DNA of 64,000 nucleotides, from assembly GCA_964404165.1 (NCBI GenBank), contig CAYOIZ010000013.1:1-64000 (forward strand), given 5' to 3'. The notes beneath the pieces are model-generated. The model saw only the letters and a program-made list of their open reading frames with translations. It was not told where the DNA came from and did no database searches. The stretch comes from DASYLJ01 sp964404165 (GTDB taxonomy: Bacteria > Desulfobacterota > Binatia > DP-6). Shown piece after piece: positions 8,789 through 17,409 of this stretch (positions are counted from its first letter, which is position 1; each line of letters opens with the position of its first letter). Made by a program: the position numbers and the translations under genes.

Positions 8789-10026
8789 CCACATCCCCCC
8801 AGGAGCCAGCGCCGCTTCTCGAGGATGCCGTCGGCGGCGGCATCGAGGGCGGTGGTGGCGTCGTCGACCGACATGGTGCCACGGATCGCGGCTTCGGCGA
8901 ACTGCGTGATCTTGCCGGCGATGCGCTCCCACTCGGGGATCTTCGGCGTGGCGCGCAGCGCGTCGAGCTGGGTGCGGAACGCCGCCACGCGCGGATCGCC
9001 CGCCAGCTTCGGGTCGTTCCAGGCGGCGGTGTGCGCCGGCAGGTCGCCGGTCAGCTCGTGCAGACGGATCTGCTGCGCCGGCTCGGAGAGGAACTCGATG
9101 AGCTTCCAGGCGTCGTCGGCCCGCTTCGAGGTGCGGACGAGCACCAGGCTGGCGCCACCGGCGAGCGACGGCCCGGGCGGCGCGCCCTCCGACGCCGGGA
9201 TCGGCGCGGTCGCCCACGGCACCGACGACGGCACGCGCGCCGCGAACTCGCCGAGGTTCCACGGCCCCGTCACCACCGCGGAGATCTCGCCGCCCGCGAA
9301 GTCCTGGTAGAGGTTCGCCGCCGACGCCGCGCCGCCGAGCGGCGCGAGCCCGCTGCGGAACAGCTCGACGTAGAAGGCGAGCGCGGCGCGGAACGCCGGG
9401 TTGCGGAAGTCGCCGTAGCAGTCGTGCTGGCGCAGCAGCGTCGCACCCCGGCCCATCGCCATGATGACGAGCGGCTGCCACTCGCCGAGCTGCAGCAGGA
9501 TGGCGTGCGCATCGGGTCCGCCCTGTCGGCGCGCTTCCGCCAGCGCCGTCGCCCACGCGTCCCACGTCGCCGGCGCCTCGGGGATGCGATCGCTGCGGTA
9601 GAAGAGGATGCGCGTGTCGACGTACCACGGCACCGCCCAGGTCGTACCGTCGACGACGTTCGGGTCGAGCACGCCCGGGAACCAGTCGTCGCGCTGCACG
9701 CTCGAGGTCGCCAGCCGCTCGTCGAGCGCCGCCGGCGCGCCCAGCACCACCAGCTCGGGCACCCACGTGTTCCCCACCTGCACGACGTCGGGCATGGCGC
9801 CGCCGACGAACGACGTCAGCAGCTTCTCGTGCGCGGCGCTCCACGGGATGCGCTGCACCTTGACGCGCAGTCCCGGATGCCGCGCCTCGAAGGCCGGCAC
9901 CATCTGCTCCACCACCTCACCCTCGCGCCCCATCGCCCACAGCGTGAGCGGCTCGTCCGCGGCGCGACGCTCGCCACACCCGACGACGGCCCACGCGACG
10001 ACGAGGAGGAGCGCCGCCCGGATCAA
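8785..10026 (-). CDS. Oligosaccharide-binding lipoprotein of the ABC importer
   Basis: A 413-aa cluster-B (MalE/UgpB-like) solute-binding protein. It has a lipoprotein signal with lipobox AVVGC (Cys17), then LTLWAMGREGEVVEQMVPAF and the usual SBP_bac_1 segments (PDVVQVGNTW, AVPWYVDTRILFYRSD, VTGPWNLGEF). The start is a TTG overlapping the opgH stop (TTGA). It is anchored in the membrane and presents sugars to the two permeases. Its location between opgH and glycosidase genes suggests a ligand derived from periplasmic glucan, comparable to the sophorooligosaccharide-binding protein of Listeria; this is inference. Confidence 0.88.
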   Translation of the reverse strand: MIRAALLLVVAWAVVGCGERRAADEPLTLWAMGREGEVVEQMVPAFEARHPGLRVKVQRIPWSAAHEKLLTSFVGGAMPDVVQVGNTWVPELVVLGAPAALDERLATSSVQRDDWFPGVLDPNVVDGTTWAVPWYVDTRILFYRSDRIPEAPATWDAWATALAEARRQGGPDAHAILLQLGEWQPLVIMAMGRGATLLRQHDCYGDFRNPAFRAALAFYVELFRSGLAPLGGAASAANLYQDFAGGEISAVVTGPWNLGEFAARVPSSVPWATAPIPASEGAPPGPSLAGGASLVLVRTSKRADDAWKLIEFLSEPAQQIRLHELTGDLPAHTAAWNDPKLAGDPRVAAFRTQLDALRATPKIPEWERIAGKITQFAEAAIRGTMSVDDATTALDAAADGILEKRRWLLGGCG

Positions 10027-12557
10027 TCCACCGCCGCCGGCGTCCCCGATCCCGGCCGCCCCCACGGCGCGGCGTGCGCGCGATCGGGGATCGCCCACAC
10101 ACGCGCGTGCATCTCGTCCACCGCCTCCGGGTCCATCAGCAGCACGCGTCGCTCCTTCGCCGTCAACGACGACGGGCCGTCGGCGAGCGCGCGATCGATC
10201 AACGCGCGACGCTCGGCGCGCAGCGGCTCGCCCATGCGACGCCCGCCACGCAGCAGCCAGCGGTGCAGCGCGTTCACGTACGGGTCGACGATGGCGCGCA
10301 CGAAGCCCGCGCGCTCGGCGGGTGGCACCGTGGCGCGTTCGCGTGCCGTCTCGACCTGCAGCTGCACCAGGTCGATCAGCTCGGGCGGCGGGTTCACCTC
10401 CTCCGGGATGCGGAAGAGCCCGAGCCGTCGCGTGCCGTCGCCGAGGCTGACGCGGCTCAGCAGCACCGACACCGGCACCGACAGGATGAGCGCGCCGATG
10501 ATCGGCGTCACCCACCAGAAGTAGGCCGGGTTGAGCCAGTAGAGCCCGGCGCCCCACGCGATCGCGATGATGGTGTCGAAGCCGTGCTGGCGCACGGCGA
10601 CGCGCCACGAGGTGTCGGCGTCGTCACGGCCCTGCGCCGTCCACACCACGGTGCGGCCGAGCAGGTTCGTCAGCACGAAGCGGGTGTGGAACACCATGCG
10701 GATCGGCGCCAGCAGGCTCGACGTCACCACCTCGAGCACCACCGACAGCAGCAGGCGGAAGAGCCCGCCGTACTGCTTCGCCTCGCGGCGCTTCAGCCAG
10801 ATGAGCAGGATGGCGAGCACCTTCGGCAGGAACAGCAGCACGCCGACGACGGCCATGAGCGACATCGCCCAGTCGGGCCGCCACACCGGCCACTCGGGGA
10901 AGAGGCTCGGCCCGTGCGGGAAGTAGTCGGGCTCGCGCAGCACGTTGTAGATGGCGGCGACCGTCGACAGGCTCAGGAACGCGAACCACAGCGCCGCCGA
11001 CACGTACGAGAAGACGCCGTTCAGGAAGAGCGCGCGGTGCGCGCCGAAGAGGCCCTCGGTGAACACCAGGCGCAGGTGCTGCAGGTTGCCCTGGCACCAG
11101 CGCCGGTCGCGGCTCATCTCCTCGAGCAGGCCCGACGGCACCTCTTCCCAGCTGCCGCCGAGATCGTAGGCGAGCCAGATGCCCCAGCCGGCGCGACCCA
11201 TGAGCGCGGCCTCGACGAAGTCGTGGCTCAGGATCTCACCGCCGAGCGGCTCGCGTCCGGGCAGCCGCGGCAGCCCGCAGTGATCCATGAACGGCTCGAT
11301 GCGGATGATGGTGTTGTGGCCCCAGTACTGGCCGTCGCCGAGCTGCCACCAGTGCAGGCCAGCGGTGAACATCGGGCCGTAGACGTGGCTCGCGAACTGC
11401 TGGATGCGCGCGAACAGCGAGCGCCGGTTCACCGCCGCCGCAGCGGTCTGGATCATGCCGACGTGCGGATGCTGCTCCATCAGCTCGACCATGCGCACCA
11501 TGCTGGTGCCGGCCATCACGCTGTCGGCGTCGAGTGTGATCATGTAGCGGTAGCGCGCGCCCCAGCGGCGGCAGAAGTCGGCGACGTTGCCGCTCTTGCG
11601 CTCGATGCGCACGCGCCGGCGGCGGTAGAAGATGCGCCCGAAGCCGCCCACCTCCTTGCACCACGCGAACCAGGCGATCTCCTCGGCGACGGCGACGTCG
11701 GGATCGTTCGAGTCGCTCAGCACGAAGAAGTGGAAGCGGTCGATCTGCCCGGTGCGCTCGATGGAGCGGTAGATGGCGCGCAGTCCGGCGAAGACGCGGT
11801 CCACGGGCTCGTTCGCGATCGGCATGATGACCGCCGTCGGCACCTCGCCGTCGAACGGCGGCGCCGGCGGCGCGTCGGGCGCGATGTGCGTGATGGCGAA
11901 GCGGTCGCGACCGCGCACCAGCGTGAGAAACCCGAAGAGCGCCGTCCAGAAGCCGATCGACACCCAGCCGAAGAGCACGCCGAAGACGACGACGATGGCG
12001 CGCTCGAGCCACGTCCGTCCCTGGTACGGCAGGACGTCGGCCATGAAGGCGCTGGCGATGAACGTCGGCACCAGCACCAGCAGGATGAGCAGCAGGCGGC
12101 GACGATGCGCGACGCGCGTCCACGGGAACGAGCTGCGCAGCTTGCGGAGCGGGCCGCCGTAGAGCACCGGCTCGGCGACGTGGGCGCCGCGGCCCGGCCG
12201 CTTCGCATGCCGGCGCCAGGCGCGACCGACGGGCTGGTAGCCCATGGGTCGGCGGCGCATCTCGGGCGTCGCCAGCGGGATGACCTCGTCGTTGCCGACG
12301 GCGCGGCCGAGGCGCCAGCGCAGGTAGCCGTCGCCCGCGGCGGCCTCACCGACGACCTTGCCGCGCAGCGCCTCGAGCGTGGCCGCGATGGCGTCGCGTT
12401 GGGCCACCGACGCCGACGCTTCCTGCACCGCCTCGAGCGCCAGCCCCTCGCGGCGATCCTCGCGCACGTCGAGTGCCCGGAGATAGGCCAGGGCGCGCTC
12501 GTACGCGTCCTTCCAGTTGTGGACGAGATGCGAGCCGAACGGATGGGGGTCGCCCAT
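10023..12557 (-). CDS. opgH: Glucans biosynthesis glucosyltransferase H
   Basis: An 844-aa polytopic inner-membrane GT2 enzyme that polymerises UDP-glucose into the linear beta-1,2-glucan backbone of osmoregulated periplasmic glucans and moves it outward. Seen: an N-terminal soluble region and two TM segments (about 145-225), then a cytoplasmic GT2 domain with the LDADS catalytic DxD (Asp343/Asp345), SHDFVEAALM and RDRRWCQGN (the RxxRW-type acceptor motif). Further TM segments follow, up to about residue 705, then a soluble C-terminal tail. The ATG lies 3 nt after the opgG stop without a clear SD, so translation is probably coupled. Confidence 0.95.
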   Translation of the reverse strand: MGDPHPFGSHLVHNWKDAYERALAYLRALDVREDRREGLALEAVQEASASVAQRDAIAATLEALRGKVVGEAAAGDGYLRWRLGRAVGNDEVIPLATPEMRRRPMGYQPVGRAWRRHAKRPGRGAHVAEPVLYGGPLRKLRSSFPWTRVAHRRRLLLILLVLVPTFIASAFMADVLPYQGRTWLERAIVVVFGVLFGWVSIGFWTALFGFLTLVRGRDRFAITHIAPDAPPAPPFDGEVPTAVIMPIANEPVDRVFAGLRAIYRSIERTGQIDRFHFFVLSDSNDPDVAVAEEIAWFAWCKEVGGFGRIFYRRRRVRIERKSGNVADFCRRWGARYRYMITLDADSVMAGTSMVRMVELMEQHPHVGMIQTAAAAVNRRSLFARIQQFASHVYGPMFTAGLHWWQLGDGQYWGHNTIIRIEPFMDHCGLPRLPGREPLGGEILSHDFVEAALMGRAGWGIWLAYDLGGSWEEVPSGLLEEMSRDRRWCQGNLQHLRLVFTEGLFGAHRALFLNGVFSYVSAALWFAFLSLSTVAAIYNVLREPDYFPHGPSLFPEWPVWRPDWAMSLMAVVGVLLFLPKVLAILLIWLKRREAKQYGGLFRLLLSVVLEVVTSSLLAPIRMVFHTRFVLTNLLGRTVVWTAQGRDDADTSWRVAVRQHGFDTIIAIAWGAGLYWLNPAYFWWVTPIIGALILSVPVSVLLSRVSLGDGTRRLGLFRIPEEVNPPPELIDLVQLQVETARERATVPPAERAGFVRAIVDPYVNALHRWLLRGGRRMGEPLRAERRALIDRALADGPSSLTAKERRVLLMDPEAVDEMHARVWAIPDRAHAAPWGRPGSGTPAAVD

Positions 12558-12560
12558 GGG

Positions 12561-14183
12561 TCAGGGGACGATAGCGTAGGACCAGGTTTCCGTGAGCACC
12601 TCTTCGCCGAGCATCAGGTGCGCGCGGACCTCGACGATGTCGCTGGTCTTCGGCACCACCGTGAAGCTCAGACGCCAGCCGCCGACGTGCGGATTCGCCA
12701 CGACGTGCTGGTCGCGGATCTCGGCGACCTTGTCACCACCCTGGATGTCGACCACGCCGTGCAGCACCTCCTGCGTCGGCACCTTGCCGAGCTTGCCGCC
12801 GGCGAAGTCGATGACGAATCGGTCCGCGTTCTCGACGGTGCCGTGATCGCGTCGCGTGGCCACGACGCGACCCGCGGGCGGACGCGTCGGATCGTCGCCG
12901 TACCACCACTGCGTGTAGGCGAAGCGATGCGGCTTGTCGGCCTTGAGCTCGCGATCGGCCACCCAGTACGAGACCAGGTTGTCGTTGGTGTCGGAGTTGG
13001 TGGGGATCTCCACCACCTCCACCCGGCCCGGTCCCCAGTTGCCCCACGGCACCTGCCAGACGCTCGGCCGTCGCTCGGCGGCGGTCTCGAGGTCCTGGTA
13101 GTGGTCGAAGTCGCGATCGCGCTGCAGCAGGCCGAACCCCGCCACCGGCTCGGCCTTGAGGCCGCTCACGCGCAGCCGCTCGGGGTTGTCGGACGGACGC
13201 CACAGCCACTCGCCGTTGGCGAGCGTCATCAGGACACCGTCGGAGTCGTGCACCTCGGGCCGGAAGTCGACGATGGGGCGGATCGTGTTCTCGCCGCGGT
13301 AGAACATGCTGGTGAGGGGCGCGATGCCGATCTTCTTGACGTCCTTGCGGAGGTAGAGCTGCGACTCGACGTCGACCCGCGTCGCCACGCCCGGCGTGAC
13401 GACGAAGCGATACGCCCCGGTGACGCGCGGGCTGTCGAGGAGCGCATAGATGGTGATGGCCGTCGCCTTGGCCTCGGGCTTCACCAGCCAGAACTCGCGG
13501 AACCAGGGGAACTCCTCGCCCCACGACTCGGCGGTGTCGAGCGCCAGCCCGCGCGCCGAGACGCCGAACATCTGGTCCTTGCCGACGGCGCGGAAGTAGC
13601 TGGCGCCGAGGAAGACGATGACCTCGTCGCGATACTTCGGGGTGTTGATCGGGAAGTGGATGCGGAAGCCGCCGAAGCCGAGCTCGGGCGGGACGCGGCT
13701 GGCGAAGTCGTTGCGGCCGTAGTCGAACAACGAGGGCGAGAACGGCACCGGCTTCACGCCGTCGGGTGACACCACGTTGATGACGATCGGCTGGTCGTAG
13801 AACAGGCCCGGGTGGAAGAACTGCACCTGGAAGTTGCCGGGCTTGTCGCCCCAGAGGGCGCGGTCGGGACGGAAGCGGATGTCGCGCCACTGGTCGTAGG
13901 TGATCGACGTCAGGAAATCGGGCACCTTGCCCTTGCCGTCCTGGTAGGGCGCCGCCGCCAGCTTCTCGGCCCGCTGCGCGAGCTGCTCGAGGTCGAACGG
14001 CGCGGCCTTTGCGGCGGGCTTCGCCGCCACCGGCTTGGCCGCGGGTTTGGGCTTGGCGTCCTCCGCGCGCGTGGACGTCGCGACGAGCGCGCTCAGCACG
14101 AGGGCCACGAGGGCACGCCGCGCACCGTGGATGGGCGCGTGCGGCCGCGCGAGGTGGTGAGATACGCTGCGGATTCGCTTCAC
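12561..14183 (-). CDS. opgG: Glucans biosynthesis protein G (periplasmic)
   Basis: A 540-aa periplasmic OpgG/OpgD family protein, needed with OpgH for glucan synthesis; the E. coli OpgD homologue has GH186 beta-1,2-glucanase activity. The signal peptide ends near ALVATSTRA (about residue 40). An Ala/Lys/Pro-rich linker follows, then conserved family blocks (YDQWRDIRFRPDRALW, FDYGRNDF, GDDPTRPPAGRV). The GTG start is the only one giving a complete signal peptide. It opens the seven-gene leftward operon. A TTGACG -35-like box (14234-14229) lies upstream in the divergent gap. Confidence 0.93.
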   Translation of the reverse strand: MKRIRSVSHHLARPHAPIHGARRALVALVLSALVATSTRAEDAKPKPAAKPVAAKPAAKAAPFDLEQLAQRAEKLAAAPYQDGKGKVPDFLTSITYDQWRDIRFRPDRALWGDKPGNFQVQFFHPGLFYDQPIVINVVSPDGVKPVPFSPSLFDYGRNDFASRVPPELGFGGFRIHFPINTPKYRDEVIVFLGASYFRAVGKDQMFGVSARGLALDTAESWGEEFPWFREFWLVKPEAKATAITIYALLDSPRVTGAYRFVVTPGVATRVDVESQLYLRKDVKKIGIAPLTSMFYRGENTIRPIVDFRPEVHDSDGVLMTLANGEWLWRPSDNPERLRVSGLKAEPVAGFGLLQRDRDFDHYQDLETAAERRPSVWQVPWGNWGPGRVEVVEIPTNSDTNDNLVSYWVADRELKADKPHRFAYTQWWYGDDPTRPPAGRVVATRRDHGTVENADRFVIDFAGGKLGKVPTQEVLHGVVDIQGGDKVAEIRDQHVVANPHVGGWRLSFTVVPKTSDIVEVRAHLMLGEEVLTETWSYAIVP

Positions 14184-14205
14184 GACGAGTGCCAGGAGGC
14201 CGGCT

Positions 14206-14234
14206 CAGGTTCCACACGAGCCACGGCGCGTCAA
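14206..14234 (-). promoter_or_regulatory. Candidate promoter of the opg operon
   Basis: On the minus strand TTGACG (14234-14229) is followed after 17 bp by AACCTG (14211-14206), about 23 bp before the opgG GTG. The -35 is a five-of-six match but the -10 is poor, so the assignment is tentative. Confidence 0.3.
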
Positions 14235-14262
14235 GGGGTGTCGTGCACCGGGACGTTCGCGT

Positions 14263-14268
14263 TACGAT
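14263..14268 (+). promoter_or_regulatory. -10 hexamer of a probable leaderless promoter
   Basis: TACGAT lies 7 bp before the ATG at 14276. It overlaps an earlier in-frame ATG at 14267, so the second ATG is the likelier start and would sit at about +1. Confidence 0.4.
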
Positions 14269-14275
14269 GCGCCGC

Positions 14276-15091
14276 ATGCCCCTCGCCCGACGCCGCTTCC
14301 TCGGTCTCACCGCCGCCGGCCTGGCCGCCGCCACCGTCCGCCCGCCGGCGGCCGCCGCCCGGCGCACGCCGTCGCCGCAGCACTTCGTCCTCGTCCATGG
14401 CTCCTGGCACGGCGCCTGGTGCTGGTATCGGATCGTCGCCGCGTTGGAAGCGGCCGGCCACCGCGTGACCGCCGTCGACCTGCCCTCGGCCGGCATCGAC
14501 GCCACGCCGGCGCCGACGGTGACGCTGGCCTCGTGCGCCGAGCGCGTCGTCGCCACGCTCGACGCCGCCCCCGAACCGGTGATCCTGGTCGGCCACAGTG
14601 CGGGCGGCCCCGTGATTTCGATGGCGGCCGAGGCACGCCCCGACGCGATCGCGAAGCTGGTCTACCTGACGGCCTTCCTGCTGCCGAGCGGCGGGTCGGC
14701 CGCCGCGACGCAGCTGGCGGACCCCGAGTCGACCATCACGCCGAACCTGACGTTCCTCCCCGACGGCACCCTCGACGTCGCCGCCGCCGCGCGCCGCGAG
14801 ATCTTCTACGGCGACTGCGACGACGCCGACGTGGCGCTCGCCCAGTCGCTGCTGAAGCCAATCGGGGCGCGCACCACGATCGACCCCGTGGTCGTCGGCG
14901 CGGCCTTCGCGCGCGTGCGCCGCTTCTACGTCACCTGCCTCCGCGATCGGGCCATCTCGCCCGCGTCACAGCAGGCGATGTACACCGCGCTGCCCTGCGA
15001 GCGCGTGCTGTCGATCCGCAGCGACCACTCGCCGTTCTTCTCGCACCCGGCGGCCCTGATGCGGGCGCTCGGGGCGATCGCCCGCGCCTGA
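14276..15091 (+). CDS. Tat-exported alpha/beta hydrolase (esterase)
   Basis: A 271-aa hydrolase. The N-terminus MPLARRRFLGL followed by an Ala-rich stretch fits a twin-arginine signal. HGSWHGAWCW is the oxyanion-hole region of the hydroxynitrile lyase/EstC/salicylate-esterase-like branch, GHSAGG holds the nucleophilic Ser, and a late Asp-His pair (RSDHSPFF) supplies the catalytic His. The substrate is unknown. The start at 14276, rather than 14267, is preferred because the upstream ATG lies inside the -10-like hexamer. It is transcribed divergently from opgG. Confidence 0.85.
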   Translation: MPLARRRFLGLTAAGLAAATVRPPAAAARRTPSPQHFVLVHGSWHGAWCWYRIVAALEAAGHRVTAVDLPSAGIDATPAPTVTLASCAERVVATLDAAPEPVILVGHSAGGPVISMAAEARPDAIAKLVYLTAFLLPSGGSAAATQLADPESTITPNLTFLPDGTLDVAAAARREIFYGDCDDADVALAQSLLKPIGARTTIDPVVVGAAFARVRRFYVTCLRDRAISPASQQAMYTALPCERVLSIRSDHSPFFSHPAALMRALGAIARA

Positions 15092-15128
15092 TTGCGCCCG
15101 ACCCCGTGGGAATGGTTTCACTCCCCCC

Positions 15129-15887
15129 ATGTCGACCTCTCGCTTCACCGGGCGCACCGCGCTCGTCACGGGAGCCGCGTCCGGGCTGGGCGCGGCGACG
15201 GCACGGCGGCTCGCGTCGGAGGGCGCCGCCGTCGCCTGCTGCGATCTCGCGGCCGACGGCGCCGAGCAGACCGCGGCGGCCATCCGCACCGACGGGGGCA
15301 AGGCGCAGGCCTACGCCGTCGACGTCGCCGATCCGGATTCGGTGCGCACGGCCACAGCCGGTGCGGTGCGCGACCTCGGGCGGCTCGGCGTCGTCGTCAA
15401 CTGCGCCGGCATCGGCCGCTTCTACCACTCGCACGACATGCCGTTCGCCGACTGGCAGCGCATCATCGGCGTCAACCTGACGGGCACCTTCCTGGTGTCG
15501 CAGGCGGCGCTGCCGCACCTGCTCGACGGCGGCGGCACGATCGTCAACGTCGCCTCGAACGCCGGCCTCATGGGGCAGCCGTACAGCGCGGCCTACTGCG
15601 CCTCGAAGGGCGGCGTCGTGCAGCTGACGCGCGCGCTCGCCGACGAGTACCTCGAGCGCGGCGTGCGCGTGAACTGCATCGCGCCCGGCGGCATCGCGAC
15701 GCCGCTGCAGGACGCCTTCCGCAACGCGCCCGAGGGCGTCGACTTCAAGAAGTTCGCCAAGATCCGCACCCCGCTCGGCACCTCGACACCGGAGGAGGTG
15801 GCGGCGCTGATCGCCTTCGTCGCCTCGGACGAGGGCCGCTACATGACGGGCGCGATCGTCTCGATCGACGGCGGGCTCACGATCTGA
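15129..15887 (+). CDS. Short-chain dehydrogenase/reductase
   Basis: A 252-aa classical SDR: TGAASGLG cofactor motif (residues 15-22), NCAG, active-site YCASK with an upstream Ser, and the C-terminal substrate/tetramer motif ending IDGGLTI. CDLAA at the end of beta-2 suggests NAD(H) rather than NADP(H). The substrate cannot be told from sequence. Its 3' end overlaps the convergent GNAT gene by 11 bp. Confidence 0.92.
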   Translation: MSTSRFTGRTALVTGAASGLGAATARRLASEGAAVACCDLAADGAEQTAAAIRTDGGKAQAYAVDVADPDSVRTATAGAVRDLGRLGVVVNCAGIGRFYHSHDMPFADWQRIIGVNLTGTFLVSQAALPHLLDGGGTIVNVASNAGLMGQPYSAAYCASKGGVVQLTRALADEYLERGVRVNCIAPGGIATPLQDAFRNAPEGVDFKKFAKIRTPLGTSTPEEVAALIAFVASDEGRYMTGAIVSIDGGLTI

Positions 15888-16812
15888 CGCGCACGCGCTG
15901 CTCAGCGACCGCGCGGAACCCCCGGCCCTCCCAGAACCGCCACGCCGCCGTGTTGGCGGCGTGCACGTGCAGCGCGACGTGGCGGTAGCCGATGGCGTGC
16001 ACCCAGCCGAACGCCTCGGCCACCAGCGCCGCACCGACGCCGCGGCCGCGCGCCGCGGGCAGCACGACGGCGTCGGGCAGATGCACGGTGGCGGGCGGCA
16101 GGTGGAGCGGCGAGAACGCCTCCGCCGGCGGCTGCAGGACGAGCATGCCGAGCGTCGCGCGACCGTCGACCGCGATCCACACGCCGGCGCGCGGATCGTC
16201 GAGCGACCGGCGCTGGCGGACGCTCTCGTCGCCACGCGGCGGCGGCAGCGACATCGGCGGCGCCGCGTGGTGTGCCTGCTGGGCGCGGGCGAGCGTCACG
16301 AGCGCGGCGAGATCGTCGTGCGTCGCCTGTCGCACCGTCACCGACGACCGCGCCGGGGTGCCGGCGATCGGCAACGCCGCGAGCGCCACTGTCAGGAACG
16401 GCTCGAAGCCGAGACGACCGAGCCCCTCCCGCACCGCCACGTCGTGCACGCCCACCTGGATGTGCTGATCGCGAGCGCGCCAGCGCGATCCCAGCGCCGC
16501 GTGCAGTGCCGGTAGCACCTCGGGCGCGACCGCATGTCCCGTCGCCGGCACCAGGACCGCCGGCGCCACGCCCGCGACGGCGCTCGACGGCGCCCCGATC
16601 AGGAACCCGACGAGCTCGTCAGCGGTGGTGGTCGCCCCCCACCCGACGGCACCGGGACGGGCGAGCGCCCCGGCCACGAGCGTCCGCGCGTCGTCGATCG
16701 ACAGCGCCGGCAGCAACGGCTCGGGTGCACGCTCCGCCGCGTGGCGTGCAGTCAGGAGTCGCGCCGCCGCGGTCAGGTGCGACGTCGCCAGCCGGACGAC
16801 GTCGAACCGCAC
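15877..16812 (-). CDS. GNAT-family N-acetyltransferase, probably two-domain
   Basis: 311 aa. The C-terminal domain (about 160-311) is a clear GNAT fold with the acetyl-CoA loop AARGRGVGAALV and the NTAAWRFWEGRGF motif. The N-terminal half looks like a degenerate second GNAT domain. The acceptor is unknown. The GTG start lies 5 nt after the upstream lipoprotein stop, so the two are probably co-transcribed. Confidence 0.85.
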   Translation of the reverse strand: MRFDVVRLATSHLTAAARLLTARHAAERAPEPLLPALSIDDARTLVAGALARPGAVGWGATTTADELVGFLIGAPSSAVAGVAPAVLVPATGHAVAPEVLPALHAALGSRWRARDQHIQVGVHDVAVREGLGRLGFEPFLTVALAALPIAGTPARSSVTVRQATHDDLAALVTLARAQQAHHAAPPMSLPPPRGDESVRQRRSLDDPRAGVWIAVDGRATLGMLVLQPPAEAFSPLHLPPATVHLPDAVVLPAARGRGVGAALVAEAFGWVHAIGYRHVALHVHAANTAAWRFWEGRGFRAVAEQRVRVRS

Positions 16813-16817
16813 GTCGC

Positions 16818-17372
16818 TCAGTACTCGTCTTCGTCTTCGTGCGGCGGCAACGGATGGCTGGCCGGCTGCCAGGTGGCGAGCAGCTGCTCGGCGACGATGT
16901 CGGCCGCGGCGCGCGTCGAGTCGGCGGCCGAGCCCACGCCCGGCGTCAGCACGCGCCAGTTGTCCTTGGCGAACGCCCAGAGCTCGCGGCCGTCGGGAGC
17001 CACCAGCGCCGCGGAGAGGTCGACCGTCACCATCGAGTAGTCCGCCGAGTACATCTCCCAGCGCTTGATCTCGGTGCGCAGCGTGGGGGCCTGGCTGGTC
17101 GTCGACGGCACGACGTTGAAGCTCTGCCGCTCGAGCTGCTTGCGGAGGCTCGCGCCCAGCACCTGCGGCACGGTCTCCTTCTTCCGATCGAGCAGCTTCT
17201 CGACGAAGCCGGGCATCGCCACCGTGAGATCACCGCCGGTCTTGTTGGCGGGCGGCGCCACGACGACGTTCTCGACGCCCGACGGACCCGCCGGCGCGAT
17301 CGGCGGCTGGGGTCGACACGCGCCCAGCACCGAGACCAGCAGGAGCAGGGGGAGCGTGCGGCGCATCGTCAT
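16818..17372 (-). CDS. Putative lipoprotein of unknown function
   Basis: 184 aa with lipobox VLGAC (Cys19), a Pro-rich spacer, then a small alpha/beta domain (VENVVVAPPANKTGG ... LRKQLERQSFNVVP) resembling LpoB/CsgG-like small lipoprotein folds, and an acidic tail DEDEY. No specific family is recognised. It heads a two-gene leftward unit with the GNAT gene. A TTAATC hexamer lies 9 bp before the ATG. Confidence 0.75.
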   Translation of the reverse strand: MTMRRTLPLLLLVSVLGACRPQPPIAPAGPSGVENVVVAPPANKTGGDLTVAMPGFVEKLLDRKKETVPQVLGASLRKQLERQSFNVVPSTTSQAPTLRTEIKRWEMYSADYSMVTVDLSAALVAPDGRELWAFAKDNWRVLTPGVGSAADSTRAAADIVAEQLLATWQPASHPLPPHEDEDEY

Positions 17373-17409
17373 GACGAAGGCGATTAAGGGAAGCGACGCG
17401 CCGGATCAA

